The position numbers and the translations under genes were made by a program. Shown here one piece after another: positions 10,823 to 22,234 of a stretch of 64,000 nt of DNA (position 1 is its first letter; every line of letters starts with the position of its first letter). Source of the DNA: Marasmius tenuissimus (taxonomy: Eukaryota; Basidiomycota; Agaricomycetes; Agaricales; Marasmiaceae); assembly GCA_029532415.1 (NCBI GenBank), contig JAQOTA010000071.1:310001-374000 (forward strand), in the 5' to 3' direction. Under the pieces are notes generated by a model that did no database searches, was not told the DNA's origin, and was given only the letters and a program-made list of their open reading frames with translations.

Positions 10823-12314
10823 GGAATTATGAAATTGTGGTAGGAAGGAAAGAAAGTTGGTTATGCATAACAACAGTAATGTGGGTAAAGCCTAAAGGGC
10901 TCCCCATCATTCACATTGGTTAATTTGTCTAGCTTTTGATTTTTGTTCGTATCCAAGGTGTAATTTTTTGTGTTCTGGGCTACATGGCCCAAAGGTAAAT
11001 TCATTGTAGTCTTGTGAGTTGTAGATGCTTTGTTTTCATTTGCATCTCAGCTCATCCCTTGACTGTGATGATTATCTAGTCCCGTTTAAGTTCATCATAG
11101 CAAACAACTTTCATTGCCGGGTTTCACTGGACATCAGTCGACGTCCAATGGTGTCGACTGATTTCTTGTTGAGTTTCAGGGCTGAGAGTGTTTAAATGCA
11201 ATGGCTATGTGTGCCTGAATGGAAGGGAAAGAGTTGGATCACAGAAGGTGATTCAGTGACCTGAACCATCAGGCAGTGGAAACACGTCCTGGGTCTGACT
11301 ATCGAGACACAAAGCTAAAAGAAGTAAATTAGAGTGTAGGTACTATGGTAGAGACAGCGTGAGAGTTACACCCCAGCCTATATAACTAACACTCCATTTA
11401 TCGCATATTTAAGAACCAGTATTCAATCCAAAACAGAAAAATTCAGTAGTACTAATGAGGCTGAGGTAGGAAGGTATAATATAAAAGAACCACGCACCGG
11501 CATATTTGCTAAATGTTTCATGGGTATTTTCCAACCAAAAAGAGACGCAATATTTGGAACTTGGTGCAATTTGGGGCACCAGAAGATCAAGCAAAACAGA
11601 AAGGATTGGGGTCAAGGAGACAATGGGATATCATGAGGCCGGAACAAGGCTGTAAAAGTGCTGAGTAAATAAGCTGACTGAATTTGATGGGAATTTGGCA
11701 CCTTGACAGATTTGACCCATTTATAGTAATTTTAAAGGTGCCGACGAGGGCATTATGACTAGGGTAACGTTTAGTACCGAATTTGCTCCATATATAGATA
11801 TATTACATCTATATAAAGTAATTCTGGTCAAATTGAACGTCACATGATTGCTCACTTAAAATGGCACACTTGGTGCAAGGATAAATGACAGTAGTCGCAA
11901 GCTTCAAAACTGTGACAAAAGAATTTGAGTTGTACAAGGTGGAGGGGCTGGAGGAGCACCTGCCACACGCATTTCAGAGTGATTTTCCAAATTAAGAAGT
12001 GGCATCAATTTTTGCATCACCTGTATGATGTTATCAAATCATTGTCTTGAACCCATTATTCTTGCCCAAGTATCTCCTACCAACATGAGCATTGTCCTCA
12101 CCAAATCAACATGCCTCGCAGTCTGATTGGTCATCATCTCAGTATCTGTCTAAGTGCCTCATTGCGGCATTCAGAACAGTGGTCTGGCCTGGGTCTGGTT
12201 TGCTCGGATGAGATCTTCTTCCCCTCATCTGGAACTGGATATTCATGAAATAGTAGCCCCCTGACTATATAATCACACTGCTGCTAAATAACACTGTATA
12301 GTGAATCTCGAGCT

Positions 12315-12490
12315 TTTTGGGACTATACATCAGGAAAAAGGGTCCTGATGCTGGGGTAACCTGGGTGCTCTAGGCTGTCCTAGAGGCGCAAAGAGGCCAA
12401 CTTAGCTGGGTTATCCCAGGAAATAGTTTCCCACATCCCCAAACCTGGGTCATCCCAGGACCAACCTGAGCCAACCTCAGGCGTCTCTTT
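12315..12490 (+). repeat. miniature-like repeat, copy 1
   Basis: The block GGACTATACATCAGGAAA, then GGTCCTGATGCTGGGGTAAC with several CCTGGG/CCCAGG motifs, resembles 33,520-33,700. The internal CCTGGG/CCCAGG pairs could fold. No terminal duplication was identified. Confidence 0.45.
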
Positions 12491-13786
12491 TGCGTCCGCA
12501 GGTGCCATGAGGTGACATACCAGTAGGCCCAAGTTTTCTGAGGGTACGCCTTGAATGGAACTCCCAGATTGCTATTGCTAGCAGCACATGATACGCAATA
12601 GTGTACACCATGGAAATTACAGTTTAGAAAGACAGAGGAGTAAATGCAACTTGTATTTCATATAAATTACAGGCTAGTAGATACTACCACTATGGGGTGT
12701 TACATTATGTCATTGAATAACACATTGGCCTTACATCCTCTTGGTGATAACCACCCACACTGCTGACAACAGTTGTTCATCACAACTTGTGTGACTTCTC
12801 TATCATGAATCGGTTAGCTTCAGTGTGAATATGAGTAGTGACATTCAAACTCACCTTGAGACAGCTGTCAAGTGCCAGGTCACTTTCACGTGTCAGATGC
12901 TGGGAGAATAGGTTCTGAAAGGACATGAGATGAGCTGTAGTCATTAACATTTGAATGGTCTTTAGACATACCAGTGAGGGCTGTCAAAGGTGATAGCTTC
13001 CTATGAGGTATTCCCAGAGGATGTAGTACATAAGTGGCAAGTATGAAACCTTGCTTAGACCTTGCTAGATTTTTATGGATTGTGAGGTCCTTGTTAAGTC
13101 AAAAAGTCCAGGTCGCTGGAAAAAATTATGACCAATCAGAGCAGTCTAAGGGGAAAAAAGTAGCATACACACCTATAGCCCATTGCCTACCAAATCAAGA
13201 CGAACAGTGAATAGAGACAGAGGTAAGGCAGGTCTCATTGACCATTGATGAGAGCCTTGGAGACAGGATTAAATGAAAAGGGCAGTGAAAAGCCGGTGTG
13301 TATTAAGTTGACTGAAGAGGTGGCTTCAGAAATTGCCAATAAGAACTGCATAGTTCATTCTCATGGGTGACACAGCCTGTGTCATGACGCACAACAGTCC
13401 GAGTACATTTATATAAGTCTGCCCCTCATCAGTGCATCAAATTGAAGATTTTATCCATAGTCCAGAGCAAGAATCTTCAAATCCCCCTGACATTCCGACA
13501 GCATTCGTTACAGATTCCCTCAAAATCAGAATGTCAGCATTTCACCCCTTTTGGCACAATCCACTGGCCTTCTGTGATGCATCCTCATGACCTTCCAACA
13601 GAGATTCTTCATGATGATTGGGCACCTAGGGCCAGCTACTGCCTAGCAGCACTGGCCGCCATTCCTTGGGCTATTTAGTTCTTAGGTCTCCAGTTTGTGC
13701 TTGATGAGCTTGGTAGAAAAATATAGTTGTGATTCTATTATATTGTACACAGTACAGAAAGTTACAATTGTTAAGAACCAACATGT

Positions 13787-14097
13787 GTTCCAAATTCGAG
13801 GAACGAGAATTAGGCTTTTTCCCTCCTGGAAACAATTTCTCACCAAAGCTCAAGATGTGAGAGTTTTCTACCAGATATAGTCCAAAGTGCCGCCCTTTTT
13901 GGCGTCTCCTTCCTAGTTTAGTACCATTCTCTCATGCATCAAGGCTTCCTCCCCTTTTTGGATGAGCTTCAGGACAGAGCCAGAAGCTGTATCCGATTTG
14001 GTCACCTTTTCACATGCCCTCAAAGCCCTGCGCCCTAACTCAAACCAACCCATTCACCCCTTCCTTTCTCCCAAAACCATCCCATTTGCCCCACCTA
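13787..14097 (+). repeat. dispersed repeat R1, direct copy 2
   Basis: Direct copy of 8351-8697 with small indels and substitutions across about 300 bp; both share the run AGTGCCGCCCTTTTTGGC. Confidence 0.65.
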
Positions 14098-14244
14098 ACA
14101 AACTGGGTACATTATTGGTATGTCTCTTCTCATGTGTTTGTGGTTTGTAAATTCTGTTTCAGAGTCCGACTAATAATGAGAAATCTGATTAGCAAGGCTC
14201 TAATTCTAATGCCTTCCAAACCCTTCTTGTAATGCTAGTATGAA

Positions 14245-14687
14245 TCATGTTTCATTCTTGGAGGTATTCAACACATGATTGCTGAGTAGTTGTTGCAGTT
14301 TTGCAATATGATAGATAGTGAGTTCATTCTTTGTTTGTCTAAGCCACTGGGAATAGTCTCCACAGTAGTACAATTCTGGCTGACCAGTGTAAACAGTTTT
14401 AAACTGATGTGTTAATTGGAACATGCTCATGTTATTCTGTACCTTTTCTTGTCAAAAACTTGCAATTGAAATGGGTGAATATGCAGCCTTTTGATTACTG
14501 TTGGCAAGTGGGCTGCAAGGAGCCAGCCAAAGGCCGGGCAATGAGCAGCCCAGGAAAGATGGCACCATTCAAATAGTGACACTCTTCTATGGTTGTCTGA
14601 CTTGACTAGGAATGCTACCACTCCTGGTGTTCCCCTCCATCCCTTGTGTCTACCAATAAAGCTACTATGTGACTTGGCCAGCCACAC
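14245..14687 (-). other. unrecognised minus-strand frames
   Basis: Two frames (14,687-14,427 and 14,430-14,245) could be joined by an intron beginning GTACAG and ending TTCCCAG. The product would be about 110 residues with no recognised motif. It may be a fragment of an older TE or captured gene. Confidence 0.2.
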
Positions 14688-14852
14688 ATTGTTATATTCT
14701 GTTCTGCCACCAACAGATATGACCTTCTTGTGAGCTGTCCTGAACTAATTCAATTTAGTGAGCATCAGCATTCAGGTTTGAGTCTTGACTCTTGTTTGGT
14801 CAACTTGAACTTGCGAATTCGGACCTGCCAGCAGAGCCGGCTGACTCCCCAA

Positions 14853-14857
14853 GTTGC
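14853..14857. repeat. Copia target-site duplication, 3' side (GTTGC)
   Basis: GTTGC directly abuts the outer end of the LTR. Its partner is GCAAC (the reverse complement) at 33,897-33,901 outside the 5' LTR. The pair becomes a direct 5-bp duplication only if the segment between the two Copia halves is inverted back. Confidence 0.75.
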
Positions 14858-15115
14858 TGTTGAGGCAGAGGTCCTGCCCATGCAGTGGCAGCATGGGACA
14901 GACTAGCTCACCTGGAGATAGGCTTAGAGGCAGCAATGAGAGTAGTAAAAGTACTGGTATTGCATGTAGATACAGATCTACTTATATACTATACAGAGGC
15001 GGCTGTAGCTACTATAACAGGAGTGACTAGGAATAGCACAGATCATAGTGAAACTATTGAAGCATAGATGTGGCCTGATACAACGGTCCATATATCCGGT
15101 AGTCCAGATTCAACA
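14858..15115 (-). mobile_element. Copia 3' LTR
   Basis: On the minus strand it begins TGTTGAATCTGG and ends CTCTGCCTCAACA, with TGTTGA...TCAACA termini. It is the reverse complement of the LTR at 33,902-34,148 with small indels and substitutions. It stands immediately downstream of the RNase H end of pol on the minus strand, so it is the 3' LTR. Confidence 0.85.
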
Positions 15116-15124
15116 CTCCCCCTC
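15116..15124 (-). other. polypurine tract of the Copia element
   Basis: GAGGGGGAG on the minus strand, directly upstream of the LTR start TGTTGAATC, is the expected plus-strand priming site for reverse transcription. Confidence 0.65.
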
Positions 15125-15156
15125 GCTAAGTGCGGCACAAGGAGAGCACGAAGTGT

Positions 15157-16412
15157 CTATTCAGATGAATAAAATTCAAGTCCAAGATGTTCTCTAAAAG
15201 CAGAGAACCTGACATGACCCAAATTCTTGGTAAACATGTCCGCAGGATTGTAGGAACTGTCAATAAGGAAAAGATCGATCTTCTGGTCTGAAACACATTC
15301 ATGAATGTAGTGATAGCAAATATCAAAGTCTTTGGTGCGACATTCTTGAACTGGGTTAGAGGCAATGAAAATCAAACCTTGATTGTCTCCACATATGGGT
15401 ATGGGAGTCATATCAATCCCAAGTTCAGAGAGTAACTGTTGAATCCACACAGTCTGACGACTACAGTTGGATAGCACCATGTATTCAGCTTTAGTGGATA
15501 AAAGCACAACAGGCTTCTGGGTGCGTGATTGCCAACAGAAGATGCCACCTGCCAACTTGAAGAAATAGCCCGTGATCGACTGACGCTTGATAGGATCAGC
15601 AGCCCAATCTGAATCAGTGAATGCTAGTAAACCTCTGTCAGAGGCTCCATCATAGACCAGTGCATAGTCTGGAGTTCCTGCAAGATAGCAGCAAATATAA
15701 AGTGCCTTCTTCAGGTAATCTTCTGATGGATTAGAAGAAAATTGAGAAAGCTTTGTAACAGCGTAGGCAACATCTGGACGAGTGCCAAGCATGATATACA
15801 GAAGCAATCCAATCACTGATTGATATCAAGCACGACGTTTGGGATCAACAGGACCTTTGTTGGGTTGTGGAATATAGCCAGCAGGAAGAGGAGTATCAGC
15901 TGCTTTTGCATTCTGCATGCTGAATCGCTTCAAGACCTTCTTCAAGTAGTCGGTCTGGTTAAGAAGGATTTTGCGGCCTTTGCATTGAATATGCATGTGC
16001 AAGAACTCCTTTGCTTCTCCCAAATCACAGCATTCCCAACGAGTCATAAACTCAGCTTTCTTCTTGTCGACAAAGGCTTTGTTGGGTCCAAGGAATAATG
16101 CATCGTCAACATAGATTAATGCAATACATTCTTCACCAGTCTCATAATCCTTGCAGATGAAGAGACCTGCATCAGAAGTCAGGTGTTTGAAGCCCATTAC
16201 TTCCATGGACAAATTGAGGGTACACCATCACTCAAGAGCGGCTTGCTTCAGTCCATATAATGCATGGTGAAGGCGATAGACTTTGCCTTCCTGACCCTTA
16301 ACCTTGAAACCTTCAGGTTGATCCATATAGATCTCTTCTTTAAGTTTGCTATTGAGAAAAGTGTTCTTCACATCCAATGCCTGAATGTGCCAACCTTTCC
16401 TCCAATTGCTAC
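15157..16412 (-). pseudogene. Copia pol, C-terminal half (reverse transcriptase and RNase H)
   Basis: The minus-strand frame from 16,412 starts in the reverse transcriptase just before WHIQALDVK, runs through IYMDQPEGF and ALYGLKQA, then the catalytic YVDDALFLGPN. It then enters the Ty1/Copia RNase H with FTDSDWAADP and STKAEYM, ending at 15,157. The usual STEAEY has become STKAEY. Two in-frame TGA codons break it: 16,230-16,228 (a TGG position) and 15,828-15,826 (a CGA position). The sequence upstream of the break is not here but on the opposite strand at 38,439, where the other half stops at the same place in the domain. It is non-functional. Confidence 0.9.
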
Positions 16413-17435
16413 AGCCCGGTGTCCGAGGCCCAACCTCGAAGGCGAGGTAAAAAGGCAGCTCAGAATGGTACGTACTTCATTACCTTCAGCTTTATTCATC
16501 ATTCTTATCATTGTAGTAGCCCCGCAACCGCAACGTTCCTTGTTTGAGGACACCTCCCACCCCATCCTCCCTCTCTTACTTCCGGCATTCGTTGGACTCA
16601 ATGCGACGATTGACGACACACCGGGTGACGAATTGTGCCTGGTAAACCCCCAAAACTCAAGTTGGTTGCCCCTGACCCGGCCGTGTTTGTGGGAACAAAA
16701 GAAGATGCCAAACGCGAGGTTTACCTTGCTGGCTGGCGTGATCTGCATACTTCGTGGATGGCCCATTGCCGAGCCTCGCCGCACCCCAAGACCGTGTCCA
16801 ACACAGTCTGGAGGAAGCTCCTTTTCCTTGGGTCGAGTGGCAGCTGGCCCGCCGGGAAGGTACCCTCCTCTTCGTCAGATTGCAACCATCACGAAGCTTC
16901 GATCTTACTTTCCTATACGCTCCGTGACTTCCCCCCATCTCTCCCCACCAATTCCTCTCCCCCAAGTAATGACGAGAGCAGGTTCATGATGCATGAACTC
17001 AGTGTCATCAACTTCCGGTTTCAATTGCTTGCTCTGGACTGTGTGCTTGATGAGACAGTGCCCCAGGCGTCTCATTTACTCTCGGAGGCTGACCTCGAGG
17101 TTTCAAGGCTTGTGCATCAAAGACGACGCACAGAGTTGGTTACGGAGTACTTTGGTGGCAGCCACGACACATTTTCCGTTCACGATGCAACTTTCACGTT
17201 AGGTTTTGCCACTGAGAAATGGTGTGACCATGTCGGCACCCTACGTGCCCTTGCGAAGTTGATGGGGTCTTGGCCTGGTGAGAAGGGTGGGATCTGGCAA
17301 CAAGGGGAAGATCCAAACCTTCCGCAGCTTGTCGGCCCCGGCATGGAGTGGGAGAAGACTCTGTACACGTTCTTTGTGCAGTCTTACTTCAACATCTTTG
17401 GATTTCCCCTGGTTCTCCCTCGCTGCCGCACATAG
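16413..17435 (+). pseudogene. unknown Agaricomycete family, C-terminal half (split from 38,440-39,571)
   Basis: After a basic stretch (RRRGKKAAQN) and an intron (GTACGT...TTGTAG, about 16,471-16,519) it reads RSLFEDTSHPILP. In a shifted frame from 16,635 it reads APDPAVFVGTKEDAKREVYLAGW, then HELSVINFRFQLLALDCVLDE, to the stop at 17,433. These blocks are the C-terminal part of a common Agaricomycete-only family of unknown function; the plus-strand gene at 27,546-29,484 has the same blocks (FELNFRQELLVLDSQL). There is no N-terminal half or promoter here. The missing half lies on the minus strand from 39,571 to 38,440, and undoing the inferred inversion would join them in the right order. Function unknown. 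Confidence 0.65.
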
Positions 17436-18027
17436 ACCATTTTTTGAGTATATCTTGTGTATGATACATCATCAGGGCAGAATGAAAGTACTACCATATC
17501 TCAGATAACAATTGCGTGACCAGTGTAAGGCACGAAAACTTCTGGTTCATTAGGATAGAGATTGGGAGTATTGAGATAGGTAGAGGATGAGGAACGTGAT
17601 GTGAGACTGAAGGCTTATGATGTAGATACTAGACGGTGAATTGCAGGGCTGCCACAAAACTCGCGTACGAGTAGCAGAAGGACCCATATGGGCAAGAGAA
17701 TGAATCGAGGGGTACATATACGTGGAGAGGTGATTGCGAGCTGAGTTGGGTGCGAAATAAGATAAGAAAGAGACGAGTTGAGAGACTTGGTGATATCGCT
17801 ACAGAATTCTGGACTTAGTGGCAAATAGGATACTCACCAGAAAAGTTGAAAATTTGTTCAAAAAAAAAGGTGTTATATCACGGTTTAAACCGGTTCGCCG
17901 CGGTTGAAACCAGTTCAAAACCGAACCAGCAGTACGGTTTGGCCAAACTGGTTTGACGTCACGGTCTGGTTCGGTCCGGAACCGGGTGCTTCAAACCGCC
18001 GGTTCTGCCCAAACGTTGACATCCCTA
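17436..18027 (-). mobile_element. hAT left terminus and 5' region, displaced by inversion
   Basis: On the minus strand it starts TAGGGATGTCAACG at 18,027, followed by about 150 bp dense in CCGG/AACC motifs. It then runs about 400 bp, with a GTGAGT donor near 17,835 and an ATG at 17,687 opening a short frame (MGPSATRTRVLWQ). It abuts the unknown-family gene at 17,435. The neighbouring octamer CCTCATGG at 18,028-18,035 is the reverse complement of the octamer beyond the hAT right end at 48,750. I infer this is the left end of the hAT whose transposase lies at 43,165-48,387. Confidence 0.65.
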
Positions 18028-18035
18028 CCTCATGG
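18028..18035. repeat. hAT target-site duplication, left partner (CCTCATGG)
   Basis: Reverse complement of CCATGAGG at 48,751-48,758. It would be a direct 8-bp duplication once the 22-kb segment is turned back. Confidence 0.65.
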
Positions 18036-18432
18036 CCACCTGGGGCTTTGAAGCCGACCACTACTACCATAAACGTCCGGATGAACACAGTGACAACAAC
18101 TTACAAGCCTCACTCAGCGACTGATTCCTGAAGCATGAATAACATCATTGCTCTATTGTTCCGAAACCTGCAGTCACAGTCAGTTTCTATTAACAGGCAT
18201 TGAAAGCAGCTGCAGAGTGCAAAACTGTGCAATGTATTGATAAGCTGCAATGTAACTGGGAAGTGAAAATGGGCACATAAAATCATCTACTACAATGACC
18301 AAAGTGTTTACAAGGACCAAGATTGTTGTTTCTAATCATTCCACTCAGTATAAGACTTCATAGCCTGAGGACAGTATGCCCTGCGTTGCTCACGCCACAA
18401 AGTAGCCTCCAGTTCCTCTCGGAAAATCCCAC

Positions 18433-18520
18433 CTGCCGCTGCGGCTGGAAGTACCGGACCGGGTCATGTAAGGCAAAAAACTTTTTTCCCATTTTCACGG
18501 AATTATGCAAAACCCAGTAA
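18433..18520 (+). repeat. 88-bp repeat, copy 1
   Basis: CTGCC.CTGCGGCTGGAAG through GAATTATGCAAAACCCAGTAA is repeated at 48,888-48,975 with only two differences, both CpG transitions. In the un-inverted arrangement the two copies face each other on either side of the hAT, so they look like terminal inverted repeats beginning TTACTGGGTTTTGC. Confidence 0.8.
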
Positions 18521-19354
18521 CGATGGCAAAGAATCTTCAAAGGTGATGTTTGCGGTTGCCTCTGGCCCTGCCCGGAACCAGTGTTATCAAGGCAGACTAC
18601 AAATCAAGTTCAAAACCCTAACCTATGTACAACCAAGAACAGACTTTTGTCGCAAATTTTTGGAAAGTGCATTAAAAGGCATTATAAGCGAATATCAGGG
18701 GGACCCCCCTTTTAAGGCCTTGTAAGGAAAACGATCAGCCGATAAGGTACCATATAATGTAGCTTGTAATGGAGATTTTATTGCATAATATTGTTAGCCA
18801 CTTTTCATTGAATGGTTGCCGGGCTAACCCATATAAGGTCTCAACTTGGCCAGGTAAAGCCATACAAGGGGCCTTTTATGACACATTACAAGGACCAAAT
18901 AATATACCAAACAAGACCTCCTAAAGATGGCAAAATCTTGGCCGGCACTTATATGCCGACCTAATTCCTTGGATCCCTCTGGTATTTGAACCCTCAACCT
19001 CATACTTAAGACCTAGGACCTTAATAGGACCTTATCCAAGTTGACGTTTTTTTCTACTAGGCCAAGCGGCCTTATTTGTGATATACGCTACCTCATATAT
19101 AACCATCCCCTGCACCACGTAATAACTAATAAAAACTCATTCACTGAGTGAGCGCAAGTTGTTGGACACAAAATCCTCATGCTTCTCTGGGTGTGGTTCA
19201 TGCTTCAGGTCTATTGATTGGTCACTGAGCAAGACCTACAAGAGAAATAACGAGGAGAAACAATGAAGAGATGACATTATACATACAAAGTCGCTGAAAA
19301 AACTACGTAGAATGTAAGTATACAAACTACAGTCAAGAAATAGCTGTCTACAAT
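18521..19354. other. intergenic stretch, no gene seen
   Basis: AT-rich with several TTAAGGCC/AAGGCC-like words and a CCCCCCTTTTAAGG motif that recurs in complement near 29,870. TGTCGCAAATTTT also recurs in complement near 29,895. This hints at shared miniature-element ends, but no boundaries were fixed. Confidence 0.4.
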
Positions 19355-21923
19355 CTACTCAGACTCCTCCTCATCACCATGGCACTCGACAGAGATGGAC
19401 TTCAGGTTGCTTGAGGCACCGTGGTGGGTGAGGCAGTGGATGGGTTGAGGTTCCGGAACCTCCTCATCCGTAGCAATCTCGAGAGCCTGAGCCTTTCGTC
19501 TCCCTCCACAGCCCCTTCCAGTACCTGCCCCACCACCCCATGCAGCACCAGGCGCATTGACCTTCCCACCGCCTACTCCACGACCCCGCCCAACCTTTTT
19601 GCCAGCAGTTGCCCCGCCACACTTTGTTTGACCTCCCTCCTGGGGTACCGTATTGCCTTCGAATACCTTGTCCTGAGGTGCTGGAATGTCTTCTGTGGGC
19701 ACTGTAGCATCCTCAGCCTGTGCCTCCGTGGTTTGGTCGGGGGTAGGGGTTGAAGTGAGAGTAGCTGTGGGAGTGAGTGGAGGAGAAGGGGCAGCAGAAG
19801 CAATAGGGGTTGCGTCTCCTTTGTCGTCGGAACCCATGCCGCCAATGACCTTCAGCATCTCGTTGACCTCAGGGTTGTCATTAGTTTCATTATCTACGAC
19901 AACCTCCAGAGCAGTACCAAAAAGGTGTTTGTTCCACAATGCGAGGGTTTTCTGGATGTGAGGGCTACCGGCGGTCACAATCAGAGTCTTCTTGTAGTAG
20001 TCAAAATCATTTGCATATTTGATTTGGCCAGATTTCGTGAACTCTTTGTCTTTGGAGAAGAGGAAACAAACCTGGGCATCAAACACCGCGAGTTAGAATA
20101 AAAGTAGATCAAGATATGGGACTCTGTAGTACTCACAAAGACTGCAATGAAAGCGATCAACCCAGGTGTCGTGGACTTGACATTCCAGAGCTGCCCATAA
20201 GTCTTCTTGGTCTTGGTGGCATTGGGTGTGATGGATTGAGGACCAAACAACAGGACTTTGCCGAACTATAGTTATGACTGAGCTTTGTAAAGAAAGCGCA
20301 AAGCAGAATAAACAAACCTTGTACATCTCTTCATTGTGGAAAAGACCGTTCGGATCCTGGATGTTAAATGACCGGAATAATACTGGCGGGAGGACCAAGT
20401 ATGTCTGGTCGAGGGGATTGAAGCCAAGTAACCTTTGGGCCTCAGGATGTTTGTTAGGATTGTGCGGATCGGATAGGGATAAGATAAGATATGGGATTTT
20501 ATATGCTGTCGGATAGATGGATAGGAAAGAGATATGATGAAGGAGTGTGGGAGCAACGGATCTAGAGCAGACAGTAGCTGAAGGTTTCGCCAACAGCACC
20601 ATGAACTGAGCTGTCCTTCTACTAGACTAAGAGGACAAGTTGCGAGAGAGAAGAAAAGACATTAGAGTCATGATGGGGATTGACCCAGATTGAAACCTGG
20701 TTGATTTCGAGTCTTCCGATACAGGATAGAAGTATAGAGCTTATATAGGGTTATAGTAAATGAATGAATGATAAGTGAGTCAAGTGCGGGAAAGGTTGAT
20801 GTATCATATGGAAGTCAAATACGGGGAGAAATGTACCGGAAGGGAAATGAACCGGAAATGAATAAGTGCGTGATGGAATGAAGATATGAATAGAATAAGT
20901 GAGTGTGGGAATATCTTGGAAGTCGGAGATAAGTAAGTCAGAATAAGTCAGAATGAAGAATAGAAGTAGTCGCGGAAGCGGAGGCAGAAATGGTGGAGGT
21001 TCCGGGGATGGACTTGGTGTGAGAGACTGAACCGCGGAAGTGAGGGTTGAGTGCCGGGGATGGAATAGTGTTGGAATGAGCTAGAATAATAGCCCGGAAA
21101 TACCCGGAAATACTCGGAATGGGTCTGGAGGTGATGTGACTAGCCAAGTGTGACGTGACTAGGTGAGATAGACCAGGGTAAGATGCATGGATGTAACAAT
21201 GTTCTGCTTGTTTGCCGGGTTCGCCGCGAGCGATGAAGAAGTTTGGGTATTCCCGGTTGAATGCCATGTAGATATTGCCGCCTGCCAGCTTCAACTGTGA
21301 GACAAGATTGGTTCGTCCTGAGTTTAGGCCTGACTGGAACTGCCAAAGAGATGAGAAATTGAACATGGTGAAGTAAAAGGAACGTACAGCCTTGATGTAC
21401 TTGGGCAAACGTCCCTTGAGCATGTCCAAATGCTCAGGAGTTTTGGGGATCACGTTGTATAGCTCCATGTACTCGCACTGTTCTCTCAACCTGGGATTTG
21501 TGTAACGGAGGACGTCATAGGGATCGGTGAACTCTGCCTCCTCGATTGAGCCGGTGTACAATGTGGGTTCCCAGGGGCGATACATCACCATGTATTTCTG
21601 GCCACTTTGTCTCACCTTGCCCTTCCGTGCTTCACTGGTTGAGGACTTGGAGGACGATTTGCTGGAGATGGAAGATCCAGCTTCTCCATCATTTTTCCTG
21701 TGGATGTGCACGTCTTTGAGCTGAGATGTGAGGGCCTGATTGTCAAGTCGGGACTTCCGCAATGCAGAAGCTAGGGCTTTCTGAACAAAGTCATGAGCTC
21801 AACGAACCCAGTGTGGTGACAGCAACGGAGACTCACGTTTTCATCCGCAACCTTGTCAAAATCGACGGGGGCTTCAGGCAGTGTTGCACTGACAGGCATA
21901 TTTGGACCGGGAGTACTAGACAT
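19355..21923 (-). CDS. DUF6698-like protein, multi-exon
   Basis: Agaricomycete-restricted family of unknown function, often found among TEs. Exon 1 begins ATG at 21,923 (MSSTPGPNMPVSATLPEAP), followed by a GTGAGT...TTCAG intron. The next exons encode a Ser/Lys-rich linker, then YMVMYRPWEPTLY and LREQCEYMELYNVIPKTPEH. An intron (GTACGT...TTGGCAG) follows, then GRTNLVSQLKLAGGN. The C-terminal core reads RLLGFNPLDQTYLVLPPVLF, a GTTTGT...TATAG intron, FGKVLLFGPQSI, a GTGAGT...CCCAG intron, then VCFLFSKDKEFTKSG. The tail is Pro/Thr-rich and Gly/Arg-rich (RGRG) to the stop at 19,355. The stretch 20,560-21,170 between the two core blocks is long and unclear, so an exon may be missed there. No stop breaks the clear exons. 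The DUF6698 name is from memory. Confidence 0.6.
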
Positions 21924-22234
21924 GATGGTGAGAGCAGGAAGAACAAAGAGATGTTACGAAGAACGGTGGTAGAGGAATGGTGGGGAAAGGGAATCATATC
22001 TCTGCCTTTTGTACTGTCTGATACGTGCTGCCTCATTTCTATCCAACTTGAGAAAAAACATATTAATTGACATGTTTATTGTAAGGTAGGAAGCATGTTC
22101 ATTCGTTTTCAGCGACTGCCATAAACATAGTGTACGAGCAAGTCAGCAGTGGGGTCCCAGATACACACATGAGAGTAATGAGACGTACTTTCTATAAAAA
22201 AAGCCATCGGGAATCAGAGGAACTGGTAGTCGCT

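Larger units (their letters stand above)
9971..13786. other. gene-poor repeat-rich stretch
   Basis: No reading frame here has recognisable domains or believable splicing. Visible structure: a 40-bp repeat unit at 10,783-10,822 shared with 14,814-14,855, a miniature-like segment at 12,315-12,490 shared with about 33,520-33,700, and the R1 repeat just beyond. The remainder looks like old, eroded TE sequence. Confidence 0.5.

Noticed and set aside
9909..13500. A complete hAT miniature element starting at 9909
   Set aside because: No matching right end with the expected 8-bp duplication was found.
13442..13678. 78-codon plus-strand frame as a gene
   Set aside because: No motif, no splice context and located in eroded repeat DNA.
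19421..19961. Plus-strand frames opposite the DUF6698-like C-terminus
   Set aside because: They mirror a Pro/Gly/Thr-rich coding region on the minus strand and have no motif.
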